Source: Vibrio plantisponsor
GTDB taxonomy: Bacteria > Pseudomonadota > Gammaproteobacteria > Enterobacterales > Vibrionaceae
NCBI RefSeq assembly: GCF_013041605.1
Contig: NZ_JABEQC010000009.1
Coordinates: 1-64,000, forward strand
Direction: 5' to 3'
Length of the DNA stretch: 64,000 bases
Part shown: positions 29,877-39,274 of the stretch, piece by piece
Layout: every line of letters begins with the position of its first letter
Position numbering within the stretch: the stretch's first letter is position 1
Program-made: the position numbers and the translations under genes
Notes under the pieces: model-generated
Database searches by the model: none
Told to the model about the DNA's origin: nothing
The model's input: the letters and a program-made list of their open reading frames with translations, nothing else

Positions 29877-30635
29877 TTGAAAAAAGTTGTTGGATACGGG
29901 ATGGTGTTTGTTGCGGTATTCGTCACCAGTGCTTTCGTTCACCTTCCTGCACAGTTTGTGTTTAAGCACCTACCATTACCTTCACAGTTGCAGGTAACTG
30001 GAGTTCACGGCTCTATCTGGCAAGGTCGAGCTGAGCAAGTTCGTTGGCAGAATCGCAATTTCGGCGAGGTGAGTTGGCAGTTTAAACCTTCGGCTTTGTT
30101 TGGGGCAAAAGCTGAAGCTGAAGTCCGCTTTGGCCGTGGCAGTGAACTGAGCTTACGTGGCAAAGGTACGATTGGTTATGGTTTAGCAGGTCTTTATGCT
30201 GAGAACACTCTGGTTTCTATTCCAGCGGATGTGGCTCTTCAACAAATGCCGATGGCTGTTCCTATTGTCGCTCAAGGCCAGTTGGAACTGTCGATCAAAG
30301 AGTATCTTTATCAAGCGCCATTTTGTTCAACTGCTCAGGGCGCAATCGCGTGGAGTTCTGCAAATGTGGAGTCGCCACTAGGCTCGTTAGAGTTGGCACA
30401 AGTGATTGCGGATTTAGAGTGCAGTGGGAATACGTTGAAGATTAAGGGCAGCCAAGAGAGTACTCAAGTGAACAGCCAATTCTCCGCTCAGTTGAATCCT
30501 GACCGAACTTATCAGTCTGAAGGCTGGTTTAAGGTGGGGGCAGAATTTCCTCAGCAGTTAGCACAGCAACTTAAATGGTTGCCTAAGCCTGACGCACAAG
30601 GTCGTTATGCGTTTAAGCGTCAAGGTCGCTTATAG
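29877..30635 (+). CDS. gspN: type II secretion protein GspN (EpsN)
   Basis: A 252-residue protein with one N-terminal membrane segment (about 4-22) and a periplasmic beta-rich domain including GVHGSIWQGRAEQVRW, the GspN signature region. GspN occurs in only some type II systems and its role is unclear. The start is TTG at 29877, one base after the gspM stop, with the ribosome-binding sequence AAACGAGGCGG in the gspM end. It closes the operon before a strong terminator. Confidence 0.92.
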   Translation: MKKVVGYGMVFVAVFVTSAFVHLPAQFVFKHLPLPSQLQVTGVHGSIWQGRAEQVRWQNRNFGEVSWQFKPSALFGAKAEAEVRFGRGSELSLRGKGTIGYGLAGLYAENTLVSIPADVALQQMPMAVPIVAQGQLELSIKEYLYQAPFCSTAQGAIAWSSANVESPLGSLELAQVIADLECSGNTLKIKGSQESTQVNSQFSAQLNPDRTYQSEGWFKVGAEFPQQLAQQLKWLPKPDAQGRYAFKRQGRL

Positions 30636-30664
30636 CTAACCTAAAATCTGTTATGGCAAATGTG

Positions 30665-30696
30665 CAAAAGGCGAGAACGGGGTTCTCGCCTTTTTA
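30665..30696 (+). terminator. gsp operon terminator
   Basis: AAAAGGCGAGAAC pairs with GTTCTCGCCTTTT around a GG loop region, ending in five T residues, about 30 nt after gspN. A-rich sequence on the other side means it could also serve cysQ on the minus strand. Confidence 0.9.
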
Positions 30697-30713
30697 ACTT
30701 CAAACTCGCTTGA

Positions 30714-31535
30714 TTAGCACTTCAAGATTTTATCCCAAGGAAGGTCCGCATCGCCTAACACGATGAAATTCGGATTCTCCAAGGTTTCTCTCTCATTGTA
30801 TGAAAGCGGTTCTAGGTTGGTATTTAAAATACGTCCGCCAGCTTCTTCAACAATACATTGTGTCGCTGCGGTATCCCACTCACCGGTTGGACCCAAGCGT
30901 AAGTAACAGTCGACCGCGCCTTCCGCCACTAAGCACGCTTTTAGCGCGGCAGAACCCAAAGGTACTAAATCATAGTTCCAAGCACTGCTGAGTTTGCTGG
31001 TAATGCGGTTGATGTCCTGACGACGACTGATAGCAATCGCAATCGACTGGTTAGGCAATTCATGGGTGTGAGTACGGATACGCAGGCTTTCAGACATATC
31101 AGGAATTTTCCACGCCCCTTTGCCAGCATAAGCGTAATAAGTCACGCCTGAAACCGGGCCATAGACCACCCCCATCACTGGTTTGTTATGTTCAACCAAA
31201 GCAATAATCGTCGCGAAATCGCCGCTGCGAGCGATAAATTCCTGAGTACCATCTAACGGATCTACCAACCAGTATCTCTGCCAAGTCTCGCGGGTTTGCA
31301 AACTGATGTCTGCGTCTTCTTCAGAGAGAATTGGAATATCCGGTGTTAACTCTTTCAAACGTTCCATCACCAGCTTGTGAGCTGCGAGGTCTGCACTGGT
31401 GACAGGGGTTTCGTCTTTCTTCGTAAACGCTTGGTAAGATTTTTTCTCGTAGATATCGAGGATCAGTTGACCGGCAGAGCGAGCTATTTCGATGACGTCT
31501 GGTAATAGATGAGAGAGATCTTTGGCTGTTGGCAT
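30714..31535 (-). CDS. cysQ: 3'(2'),5'-bisphosphate nucleotidase CysQ
   Basis: A 273-residue member of the inositol monophosphatase superfamily. It has the metal-binding motif DPLDGTQEF, an upstream Glu pair (SEEDAD) and the C-terminal WDTAATQCIVEEAGG. CysQ removes 3'-phosphate from PAP (and PAPS), avoiding inhibition of sulfate assimilation and of oligoribonuclease. It lies 26 bp after nudE; the cysQ-nudE-nfuA direction and order match other vibrios. The ATG lies in a region with the ribosome-binding sequence AGGAAAG. Confidence 0.94.
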   Translation of the reverse strand: MPTAKDLSHLLPDVIEIARSAGQLILDIYEKKSYQAFTKKDETPVTSADLAAHKLVMERLKELTPDIPILSEEDADISLQTRETWQRYWLVDPLDGTQEFIARSGDFATIIALVEHNKPVMGVVYGPVSGVTYYAYAGKGAWKIPDMSESLRIRTHTHELPNQSIAIAISRRQDINRITSKLSSAWNYDLVPLGSAALKACLVAEGAVDCYLRLGPTGEWDTAATQCIVEEAGGRILNTNLEPLSYNERETLENPNFIVLGDADLPWDKILKC

Positions 31536-31561
31536 AATCTTTCCTATAACTCTGGCGATAG

Positions 31562-32104
31562 TTATTGTAAGTAGCGCAGAGTAAGCATCAGGGCGGTGAT
31601 ACTGCGAGCTTCACAGAAATCTAAATGAGTAAGCAGCTCTTCAGCTTGGGCTAAAGGCCAGCGAACCACTTGCAGAGGCTCAGGTTCATCACCTTCCAAT
31701 TGTTCAGAGTATAGATCTTGTGCAATAAAGAGCGTCATTTTGCTCGAAAAATAAGAGGGAGCCAGTACCACTTCTTTTAACGCGGTAAGTTTGTGTGCGC
31801 CGACGCCAACTTCTTCTTTCATTTCACGGTTTGCTGCTGCTTCGGCAGTTTCTCCCGGATCAATCAGACCTTTTGGAAAGCCTAATTCATAGCGCTCAGT
31901 TCCGGCACAGTATTCGCGGACTAATAACAGGTCACCTTGCTCGGTCACAGGAACCATCATCACAGCATTGCGGCCGCTGGGCTTCATTCGTTCGTAAGTG
32001 CGTTGTTCTCCATTTGAAAAACGAAGATCGAGTGCTTCGATAGAAAATAGCTTTGACTTAGCCACTACGTTCTTGGCGAGAATCTCCGGTAATTTGGATG
32101 ACAT
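31562..32104 (-). CDS. nudE: ADP compounds hydrolase NudE
   Basis: A 180-residue Nudix hydrolase with the complete box GLIDPGE...REMKEEVG (about residues 95-116). NudE cleaves ADP-ribose, AP3A and NADH to mononucleotides. The segment LLVREYCAGTERYELGFPKG before the box and the late RSITALMLT match NudE. It is the middle gene of the nfuA-side minus cluster and is probably co-transcribed with cysQ. Confidence 0.93.
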   Translation of the reverse strand: MSSKLPEILAKNVVAKSKLFSIEALDLRFSNGEQRTYERMKPSGRNAVMMVPVTEQGDLLLVREYCAGTERYELGFPKGLIDPGETAEAAANREMKEEVGVGAHKLTALKEVVLAPSYFSSKMTLFIAQDLYSEQLEGDEPEPLQVVRWPLAQAEELLTHLDFCEARSITALMLTLRYLQ

Positions 32105-32224
32105 TCACTTACTCCTTCACTGCATTAGTTTTCTTACTATATGAGAAAATGTCTCAACTTAAAATATCACTTTCATCGCTGACAGAAATAAAACCTGTTG
32201 GAAAGAAGAAACTGCTGGAAATAA

Positions 32225-32254
32225 AAAAAGCTGATGCTTGTTGGCATCAGCTTT
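32225..32254 (-). terminator. nfuA terminator
   Basis: AAGCTGATGC and GCATCAGCTT pair across a short TTGTTG loop; on the minus strand a T run follows, about 15 nt after the nfuA stop. It separates nfuA from nudE. Confidence 0.87.
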
Positions 32255-32268
32255 TCTGTCGTGACTCA

Positions 32269-32862
32269 TTAGTAGTATGAGTGGTCACCACGGTCATGCT
32301 CTGTTGCGTCGCGAACTGCAGTAAGTTCACCTTCGAACTGAGCCAGTAGCTCTTTCTCAATGCCTTCTTTCAAAGTGACATCGACCATTGAACAGCCGTT
32401 ACAGCCGCCACCAAAGGCAACAATTGCAACGCCTTCATCAGTGATTTCAACTAGGCTAACGTGGCCGCCGTGACCTGCAAGTTGTGGGTTTACTTGGGTT
32501 TGAATCGCGTATTCAACACGCTCAATCAGACTTGCATCGTCAGCCACTTTACGCATTTTCGCGTTTGGTGCTTTCAGCGTTAGCTGTGATCCCATTTTGT
32601 CGGTAACAAAATCAATCAGCGCATCTTCAAGGAAAGGTAGGCTTAGCTCGTCAACATAAGCAGAGAACTCGTTAAATGGAATCTCAGTATCAGTAGCTTC
32701 AACCGCTTCTGGTGGGCAGTAAGAAACGCCACATTCAGCGTTTTGTGTTCCTGGGTTTACGACAAAAACACGAATGTTTGTGCCTTCAGGTTGCTGAGAA
32801 AGCAGTTTTGCAAAGTGAGACTGAGCTGATTCAGTGATAGTTATAGTGTTAATATTTGACAC
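32269..32862 (-). CDS. nfuA: Fe-S biogenesis protein NfuA
   Basis: A 197-residue iron-sulfur carrier that delivers 4Fe-4S clusters to apoproteins. An N-terminal degenerate A-type domain (1-100, [20 protein letters not shown]) is fused to a C-terminal Nfu domain with the cluster-binding CXXC in [17 protein letters not shown]. Length is close to E. coli NfuA (191). The start is GTG at 32862 giving [13 protein letters not shown]; a residue-level match to other Vibrio NfuA starts supports it. In E. coli, gntX (comF-family) also lies just upstream of nfuA, as the next gene does here. Confidence 0.95.
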   Translation of the reverse strand: MSNINTITITESAQSHFAKLLSQQPEGTNIRVFVVNPGTQNAECGVSYCPPEAVEATDTEIPFNEFSAYVDELSLPFLEDALIDFVTDKMGSQLTLKAPNAKMRKVADDASLIERVEYAIQTQVNPQLAGHGGHVSLVEITDEGVAIVAFGGGCNGCSMVDVTLKEGIEKELLAQFEGELTAVRDATEHDRGDHSYY

Positions 32863-32954
32863 GACGAATACCTGAGTGCATTTGTAGGTTATTTGGTCAC
32901 CATTCTACTCCTGTGATTAGAAGAATCCAGCCCTTTTGATTTCAAGCGAGGGCT

Positions 32955-33686
32955 TTACCTATGATCTTCTGGCTCTGGAGTGCGGCATATGCAGTAAATA
33001 TCAATCCTTTCGACGCCCACTTCAAGTAGCAGTTGACATAAATGCTGCACAGTACTCCCTGTGGTGACAACATCGTCTACGATTCCAACATGAAGGCTGT
33101 TGGGATGAGAGTTGAGACGAAAGGCCTTAGTTAAATTACGTTTACGTTGAGCTTTGCTTAGCCCCTGCTGTGATTGGGTGTTGAGTTCTCGGCAAAACAG
33201 TTTCGTTTGATGTTTAACTCCCAAATATGCTGCCAAGTGTTTGGCAATCAGGTCACTTTGATTAAACCCTCTGCGCAGATATCGCTGCCAATGCAAAGGG
33301 ACACTGGTTATCACGGGAGCCGGAGTATCAATACATCCAGAGAGGCGTTTGGCTAGCGGTTGCGCTTGCCAGAACTGACGCTGATATTTGAGCTGGTGAA
33401 TACGATTACTTAACGGAAACTGATAATCACCGATACAATACAACCTGTGCCAAGGCGGAGGTTTTGAAAGGCATTGACCACACATGTCTACAGGTGTCAG
33501 CGTCGCTAAACCGCAACGTTGGCAGCGAGGTGTAGGGGAATACCAAACCTCACAGGCAGAACAGACGCCGTAAGGATCTTCGTTATTTAATGGCAACTTA
33601 CAAATGGGGCATTGAGGGGATAGCCAATGGGCGGTATTGCTCTTGAATTTCAACAGCGTAGCTTTTTGAAACCAATTGGATAACAT
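32955..33686 (-). CDS. ComF-family phosphoribosyltransferase-like protein
   Basis: A 243-residue protein with N-terminal zinc-ribbon-like CXXC pairs (CPIC, CSAC, CQRC, CGQC) and a C-terminal type I phosphoribosyltransferase domain with the PRPP loop VGIVDDVVTTGST. ComF proteins are needed for DNA uptake in competent bacteria, including vibrios; the E. coli member at this locus is called GntX or YhgH. The particular reaction is not known. It is divergent from bioH with a 84-bp gap and lies 92 bp before nfuA. Confidence 0.9.
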   Translation of the reverse strand: MLSNWFQKATLLKFKSNTAHWLSPQCPICKLPLNNEDPYGVCSACEVWYSPTPRCQRCGLATLTPVDMCGQCLSKPPPWHRLYCIGDYQFPLSNRIHQLKYQRQFWQAQPLAKRLSGCIDTPAPVITSVPLHWQRYLRRGFNQSDLIAKHLAAYLGVKHQTKLFCRELNTQSQQGLSKAQRKRNLTKAFRLNSHPNSLHVGIVDDVVTTGSTVQHLCQLLLEVGVERIDIYCICRTPEPEDHR

Positions 33687-33770
33687 ACTTTTTGCCTCAA
33701 AAAGAAGGAATCAATACCTTGTGCTTTCTGTAAAATGGATTGAATGAATAAAGTAGGAGAGAGTGTGACT

Positions 33771-34538
33771 ATGACTTCAGAGTTGTATTGGCAAGTCAGC
33801 GGCAGTGGGCCAGACATCGTATTAGTGCATGGCTGGGGAATGAATGGCGCAGTTTGGCAACAAACAGTGGATATTCTTGAGACTCAGTTTCGTGTTCACG
33901 TTGTTGATCTACCGGGATATGGTCACAGTGCAAATTGTTATGCTGAAAACCTTGAAGAGATCGCTCAGGCTCTTATGGTTCAGGCACCTAAAAATGCGAT
34001 TTGGATTGGTTGGTCACTTGGTGGACTCGTCGCGACCCATATGGCGTTGCATCATAGCGATTACGTCAGCAAGCTGGTGACAGTTGCCTCTTCACCAAAG
34101 TTTGCAGCAGACAAACCATGGCGAGGCATTCAACCCAATGTGCTTGCAGCATTTACGGATCAGCTGGTTGAAGATTTCCAACTCACCATTGAGCGCTTTA
34201 TGGCTTTACAGGCAATGGGTAGTCCTTCTGCAAGACAAGATGTGAAAACCTTAAAGCAAGCTGTGTTGTCTCGTCCTACCCCTAACCCTAACGCTTTGCT
34301 TGCAGGGCTCAAGATGCTGGCTGATGTCGATTTACGTGAACAACTGCCTCACATTTCTGTTCCTATTTTGCGCTTATACGGGCGTTTAGATGGTCTGGTA
34401 CCAATTAAAGTCGCGCAAGACTTGCAGCAAGTTGTACCACACAGCGAACAATACATTTTCACCGAATCTTCCCACGCACCATTTATGACCGAACTGGATA
34501 CTTTCTGTCAGCAGTTGATCACATTTGCCCGTAGTTAA
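33771..34538 (+). CDS. bioH: pimeloyl-ACP methyl ester esterase BioH
   Basis: A 255-residue alpha/beta hydrolase that removes the methyl from pimeloyl-ACP methyl ester at the end of pimelate synthesis for biotin. It has oxyanion region HGWGMNG, nucleophile elbow GWSLGG, catalytic Asp in GRLDGLVP and His in SSHAPF. ATG at 33771, preceded by TAGGAGAG, gives MTSELYWQVSG, in line with family starts; ATG at 33744 would add nine residues and lacks a signal. It is divergent from the comF-family gene, as in E. coli. Confidence 0.95.
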   Translation: MTSELYWQVSGSGPDIVLVHGWGMNGAVWQQTVDILETQFRVHVVDLPGYGHSANCYAENLEEIAQALMVQAPKNAIWIGWSLGGLVATHMALHHSDYVSKLVTVASSPKFAADKPWRGIQPNVLAAFTDQLVEDFQLTIERFMALQAMGSPSARQDVKTLKQAVLSRPTPNPNALLAGLKMLADVDLREQLPHISVPILRLYGRLDGLVPIKVAQDLQQVVPHSEQYIFTESSHAPFMTELDTFCQQLITFARS

Positions 34539-34686
34539 TAGTTAAAAAGAAGCTAGCTATCTGATATGAATATGTTTTCTTTTTGTGCTAAATATTTACA
34601 CGGATTGGTCGATAAATAAGCTAACCCGATGAGACAAAGGAAAACTCTGTTTTATAGGGCTGGGCGATACTGAGGAGGTTTCGGCT

Positions 34687-35157
34687 ATGATTGTGTCACC
34701 GACTAACGTTAGTGTGCCACTTATCGCCCCATCAGTGAACGTTCAGACTGAACAGGTTGCACGAGATAATAAAGTTCGAGAGCCTGTGATGCCGACCGTT
34801 GAGCTGGTTAAAACCAACTCGGAACGTAATGTAAGAGCTGATGATAAAAGGCGAAAGCGGGCGTCATGGGATCCGTCAGAACATCCAGATTATGATGTGG
34901 TGACTGAACATGAAGCACAATCCTCTTATCAAGAAGAGCGACACAGCGAACTAGATAGGCTATTTGAGCTGTTAGCACTCGCCACATATAGTGAAGAGCA
35001 GGGTAAAGGCTATGCAATGCGGTTTCGTTTACCGAAACGTGTCATTGATGATGCGGTAACTGCTGGAAAAATGGCTCGAAGGCGTACTGTAATTAAGTAT
35101 CACTATGGTCACGCTGTAGCGCCAAATATTCCGTCAGAAGTGATCGCGATATTATGA
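34687..35157 (+). CDS. conserved hypothetical protein
   Basis: A 156-residue soluble, strongly charged protein I cannot place in a functional family. No signal peptide or membrane helix is seen. Residues 1-50 look unstructured, 50-90 are rich in Arg, Asp, Glu and His, and the last 60 hold a predicted helical region with YAMRFRLPKRVIDDAV and a basic stretch KMARRRTVIKYHYG. The ATG is well supported by GAGGAGG. Codon use resembles its neighbours. It is followed by a strong terminator and preceded by a 148-bp gap, so it is probably monocistronic. A counterpart at this place in V. cholerae is recalled, so it looks like a genus-level core gene. Confidence 0.75.
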   Translation: MIVSPTNVSVPLIAPSVNVQTEQVARDNKVREPVMPTVELVKTNSERNVRADDKRRKRASWDPSEHPDYDVVTEHEAQSSYQEERHSELDRLFELLALATYSEEQGKGYAMRFRLPKRVIDDAVTAGKMARRRTVIKYHYGHAVAPNIPSEVIAIL

Positions 35158-35183
35158 ATATCGTCATTTCTCAGCAGACAAAA

Positions 35184-35218
35184 TAAAATCCCCATAGCAA
35201 ATGCGATGGGGATTTTTA
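35184..35218 (+). terminator. bidirectional terminator
   Basis: AAATCCCCAT and ATGGGGATTT pair around AGCAAATGCG, with a T run on the plus side and an A run on the other. It serves the upstream hypothetical gene and could also end tex transcription from the opposite strand. Confidence 0.88.
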
Positions 35219-35273
35219 TTTGTAGCGCTAAAATCTTTTGTTTTGAATATTGCTCTAGGTTCGCCTTAGAGTA

Positions 35274-37613
35274 TTAGCGCTTAGCTTTAGCAAAAGCGTC
35301 TGCAAAGGCGCTATTAAATCCACCACCTTGAGACCCATTTCCTTGCGAAGAACGGTTATTTCCGCGTGGTTGATTCCCCTTAGGTTGAGCGTTCCTCGGC
35401 TGAGCGTTATCAGAACGAGCTGGACGGCTGTCTTGACCCGGTTCATCGTTTAGGCGCATAGAAAGCGCGATACGTTTACGCTGGACATCCACTTCTATCA
35501 CTTTGACTTTAACGATATCGCCAGCTTTCACCACTTCACGAGGATCGGAGACATAACGATCGGTCAGCGCAGAGATATGCACCAAACCATCTTGGTGAAC
35601 ACCAATATCCACAAAGGCACCAAAGTTCGCTACGTTAGACACGACGCCTTCCAGCACCATACCCGGTTCAAGATCAGAAACTTCGGTAACACCATCGGCA
35701 AAGGTGGCTGTTTTAAACTCAGGACGAGGGTCGCGTCCCGGCTTATCAAGCTCTTTAATGATGTCGCTAACGGTTGGCACTCCAAAGTTTTCATCGGTGT
35801 AATCCACTGCTCGTAATGTGCTCAAGAATTCGCTGTTGCCAATTAAGTTTTTAATGTCTTGCTTGTTTTTCTCTGCGATGTTTTTCACCACAGGATAGGC
35901 TTCAGGGTGCACTGCTGATGCATCAAGCGGGTTCTTGCCATTCATAATGCGCAGGAAGCCAGCACACTGCTCATAAGCTTTGGGTCCTAAACGTGCGACC
36001 TTCTTAAGATCAGTACGGGCATTGAAACGACCATTTTCATCACGGTAATCGACAATGTTCTGCGCTAGCACAGTTGAAAGGCCAGCAACACGCGTTAACA
36101 GAGCTGGAGAAGCGGTATTCACATCCACGCCAACGGCGTTTACACAGTCTTCAACAACCGCGTCCAGACGTTTTGCCAACAGAGATTGGCTCACATCGTG
36201 CTGATACTGACCGACACCGATTGATTTCGGATCAATTTTCACCAACTCAGCCAGTGGGTCTTGTAGACGACGAGCAATTGATACTGCACCGCGCAAAGAC
36301 ACGTCCATATTCGGGAACTCTTTTGCTGCCAGTTCTGAAGCGGAATAAACCGAAGCGCCCGCTTCGCTGACCATGATTTTTTGCACTTTCAGACCATCAC
36401 GTTTGATCATCTCAGCGGCAAATGCATCGGTTTCACGAGAAGCGGTGCCGTTACCAATCGCAATCAAATCTACGTTATGTTTTTTCACTAATGCAGATAC
36501 AGTCTGCATTGCTCGGTCATATTGGTTTTGTGGCTGATGTGGGTAGATGGTATCGGTAGCAAGAACTTTACCGGTTGAATCAACCACAGCGACTTTACAG
36601 CCGGTACGCAAACCTGGGTCTAAACCTAGGGTAGCGCGAGGACCAGCAGGTGCCGCCATGAGCAGGTCTTTCAGGTTAGTTGCGAAGACGTTGATGGCTT
36701 CGATTTCAGCACGTTCTTTCATTGTGCCCATTAGCTCGGTTTCCATATGCATAGAAACCTTGATACGCCATGCCCAGCTAATGACTTGCTTGCGCCAAGT
36801 GTCTGCTGGCGCTTGGCTTAAATGAATGCCGTAATGTTCCGCAATAATGGTTTCACAATGAGACTGACGTGCAGTTTCTTCAAGCTCTGGATCTGCATTT
36901 AGAGTCAGGGTTAAGAAACCTTCGTTACGTCCTCGAAGCATTGCCAACGCGCGGTGAGACGGCACTTTGCTCACAGGCTCTTGGTGCTCAAAGTAGTCTT
37001 TGAATTTCTCACCTTCTTGCTCTTTTCCAGCAACCACGCGCGAGACGAGTTCTGCATTACGAGTCAAGTGACGGCGGATTTTCTCCAGCAAGTCAGCATC
37101 TTCAGCAATACGTTCCATGATGATGGCGCGAGCACCGTCCAGAGCCGCTTTGGTGTCTTCGATACCTTTGTCTGCGGCAATATAGTGTGCAGCTTCAGAT
37201 TCTGGTTCTGTCTGTGGTTCATTCCAAAGCTTGTCTGCTAATGGTTCTAAACCGGCTTCGATCGCGATCTGACCTTTGGTTCGACGTTTTGGTTTGTATG
37301 GCAGATACAGATCTTCAAGGCGGGTTTTGCTGTCGGTTTCAGAAATGGCTTTCTCTAATTCAGGTGTCAGTTTGCCCTGATCCTGAATCGATTTAAGAAT
37401 GGTTTGACGGCGGTCTTCAAGTTCACGCAAATAAGACAGGCGACTATCCAGAGTACGCAGTTGGGTATCATCCAGACCACCAGTCACTTCCTTACGGTAA
37501 CGAGCGATAAAAGGAACTGTGTTGCCATCATCAATTAGGTTGACGGCTGCGATGACTTGCTCTGAGCGAACGTTTAGCTCATTGGCAATCAATTGGCAGA
37601 TAGCTTGGCTCAT
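35274..37613 (-). CDS. tex: Tex transcription accessory protein
   Basis: A 779-residue nucleic-acid-binding protein of the Tex/Spt6 family, with the N-terminal helical core, a YqgF-like fold ([17 protein letters not shown]), helix-hairpin-helix repeats (about 480-560) and a C-terminal S1 domain (about 645-720, [22 protein letters not shown]). The last 50 residues are low-complexity and rich in Arg, Asn, Gln and Gly. Tex influences transcription and toxin expression in other bacteria. It lies 100 bp downstream of greB on the same strand. Confidence 0.95.
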   Translation of the reverse strand: MSQAICQLIANELNVRSEQVIAAVNLIDDGNTVPFIARYRKEVTGGLDDTQLRTLDSRLSYLRELEDRRQTILKSIQDQGKLTPELEKAISETDSKTRLEDLYLPYKPKRRTKGQIAIEAGLEPLADKLWNEPQTEPESEAAHYIAADKGIEDTKAALDGARAIIMERIAEDADLLEKIRRHLTRNAELVSRVVAGKEQEGEKFKDYFEHQEPVSKVPSHRALAMLRGRNEGFLTLTLNADPELEETARQSHCETIIAEHYGIHLSQAPADTWRKQVISWAWRIKVSMHMETELMGTMKERAEIEAINVFATNLKDLLMAAPAGPRATLGLDPGLRTGCKVAVVDSTGKVLATDTIYPHQPQNQYDRAMQTVSALVKKHNVDLIAIGNGTASRETDAFAAEMIKRDGLKVQKIMVSEAGASVYSASELAAKEFPNMDVSLRGAVSIARRLQDPLAELVKIDPKSIGVGQYQHDVSQSLLAKRLDAVVEDCVNAVGVDVNTASPALLTRVAGLSTVLAQNIVDYRDENGRFNARTDLKKVARLGPKAYEQCAGFLRIMNGKNPLDASAVHPEAYPVVKNIAEKNKQDIKNLIGNSEFLSTLRAVDYTDENFGVPTVSDIIKELDKPGRDPRPEFKTATFADGVTEVSDLEPGMVLEGVVSNVANFGAFVDIGVHQDGLVHISALTDRYVSDPREVVKAGDIVKVKVIEVDVQRKRIALSMRLNDEPGQDSRPARSDNAQPRNAQPKGNQPRGNNRSSQGNGSQGGGFNSAFADAFAKAKR

Positions 37614-37714
37614 CCGTAGATCTCTTTAATTCATTGGTACTAATAGGGCTATATGGGGCTGTGAAGCCGAAATTTCCAGTCTTGAACTATATGCGGCTTC
37701 ACTGTTTTAAAATA

Positions 37715-38191
37715 TTAATCTTGGTAGCGAATAGAGTTGACGAACCACTCTTTCGGTCCTTCAGGTGTGTGAACAACAAACTCATCGTCCACCTCTTTTT
37801 TCAGCAGTGCACGAGCCATGGGGGAATCAATGGAAATATAACCTTTCGCATCGCCGTAGATTTCATCAGGACCGACTATACGAAATGCTTTTGAATCGCC
37901 ATTTTCGTTTTCAATTTCTACCCAAGCGCCAAAGAACACTTTGCCCTCCTGTTGAGGTGAGTAGTCGACGACTTTCACCTGCTCGAGACGTTTGCGCAGG
38001 TATCGAACACGACGGTCTATTTCACGCAATCGTTTCTTGTTGTACTGGTAGTCAGCGTTCTCGCTGCGGTCACCTAGACTGGCTGCCCAAGTCACTTTTT
38101 TTGTTACTTCAGGGCGTTCTTCACGCCATAATGTATCCAGTTCTTTTTTTAGACGATCAAAGCCTTCACGTGTAATAAGGTTTGTCTTCAT
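37715..38191 (-). CDS. greB: transcript cleavage factor GreB
   Basis: A 158-residue GreA/GreB factor that enters the RNA polymerase secondary channel and stimulates cleavage of backtracked RNA. The N-terminal coiled coil (about 1-75) has the acidic tip DRSENADYQYNK with the conserved D-x-x-E pair; the C-terminal globular domain ends WFVNSIRY. The basic coiled-coil stretch KKRLREIDRRVRYLRKRL marks it as GreB over GreA. It is divergent from ompR with a 152-bp shared promoter region, the order seen in E. coli. Confidence 0.96.
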   Translation of the reverse strand: MKTNLITREGFDRLKKELDTLWREERPEVTKKVTWAASLGDRSENADYQYNKKRLREIDRRVRYLRKRLEQVKVVDYSPQQEGKVFFGAWVEIENENGDSKAFRIVGPDEIYGDAKGYISIDSPMARALLKKEVDDEFVVHTPEGPKEWFVNSIRYQD

Positions 38192-38343
38192 GTTCCTGAC
38201 TTATGGTAATTGCAACTGGCTGCTACATTAGCTAAAAAAGAAATAAACGTTAACAATTCTTTGAATTACTTTCGTCAGAACGGTGTTACATTTCACTATC
38301 CCAGAAATGTATGGGGTCGAATAACGAAATAGGTAGGGCGTAA

Positions 38344-39063
38344 ATGCAAGAAAACTTTAAAGTCTTAGTGGTCGATGACGATGCACGTCTGCGTGCGCTG
38401 TTGGAACGTTACTTATCTGAGCAAGGCTTCCAAGTTAGAAGTGTTGCGAACAGTGAGCAAATGGACCGCCTATTAACTCGTGAAACCTTCCATATCATGG
38501 TGCTGGATTTGATGTTGCCTGGGGAAGACGGATTATCTATCTGTCGTCGTCTGCGCAACTCAAACAATATGATTCCTATTCTGATGCTGACAGCGAAAGG
38601 CGATGAGATCGACCGTATCGTTGGCTTAGAAATCGGCGCAGATGATTACCTGACCAAGCCTTTTAACCCGCGTGAGCTATTAGCGCGCCTTAAAGCGGTA
38701 TTACGTCGTCAGACTATTGAAGCACCGGGAGCGCCAAGCTCTGAAGAGTCTTTGGTCGAGTTCGGTGAGTTCCGCTTGAACCTAGGTACTCGTGAAATGT
38801 TCCGTGGCGAAGAGCCAATGCCTTTGACGTCTGGTGAATTTGCTGTGCTGAAAGCGCTGGTGATGAACGCACGTGAACCGTTATCTCGCGATAAGTTGAT
38901 GAACATGGCTCGTGGTCGTGAATACTCAGCAATGGAACGTTCAATCGACGTACAAATTTCTCGCTTACGTCGTATGTTAGAAGTTGACCCAAGCAAACCA
39001 CGCTACATTCAGACAGTGTGGGGCTTAGGTTATGTATTCGTTCCCGACGGTAAATTAAACTAA
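38344..39063 (+). CDS. ompR: osmolarity response regulator OmpR
   Basis: A 239-residue response regulator, the E. coli length. The receiver has D11/D12 pocket acids, phospho-acceptor D55 and the conserved lysine in YLTKPFNP. The C-terminal winged helix includes SRDKLMNMARGREYSAMERSIDVQISRLRRML and ends VWGLGYVFVPDG. It is the partner of EnvZ and controls porin and other envelope genes. A 211-bp gap, not the usual short overlap of E. coli, separates it from envZ. Confidence 0.97.
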   Translation: MQENFKVLVVDDDARLRALLERYLSEQGFQVRSVANSEQMDRLLTRETFHIMVLDLMLPGEDGLSICRRLRNSNNMIPILMLTAKGDEIDRIVGLEIGADDYLTKPFNPRELLARLKAVLRRQTIEAPGAPSSEESLVEFGEFRLNLGTREMFRGEEPMPLTSGEFAVLKALVMNAREPLSRDKLMNMARGREYSAMERSIDVQISRLRRMLEVDPSKPRYIQTVWGLGYVFVPDGKLN

Positions 39064-39116
39064 GCGTAAGTTTAACTTATGCTGCTGTATCCACGCGTCG
39101 GCTGATTAAACTCAAT

Positions 39117-39152
39117 GGCGCGTGTTATCTCTCTTCTCTACACGCGCCTTTA
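39117..39152 (+). other. hairpin in the ompR-envZ spacer
   Basis: GGCGCGTGT at 39117-39125 pairs perfectly with ACACGCGCC at 39140-39148, enclosing a 14-nt pyrimidine-rich loop, followed by TTTATCTG. It is a plausible partial terminator or mRNA processing structure 54 nt after ompR. Confidence 0.55.
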
Positions 39153-39274
39153 TCTGTAATTTTCATTGACGGTAAACCTCTGTCTGCAACAATCAGTATG
39201 TGACTTCGGGCTGTATGTCACACTGGTCTGTCAAAGCAGTTTGAACAACTCGTCGATAAAAACATAGGCAAAAT

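Noticed and set aside
32955..35157. A competence-type operon formed by the comF-family gene with its neighbours
   Set aside because: The neighbours are bioH and nfuA, matching the ordinary gntX-nfuA/bioH locus of other gammaproteobacteria; no other competence genes are present.
39199..39222. TGTGAC...GTCACA as a CRP site before envZ
   Set aside because: The arms are 12 bp apart, so TGTGA and TCACA are 14 bp apart rather than 6.
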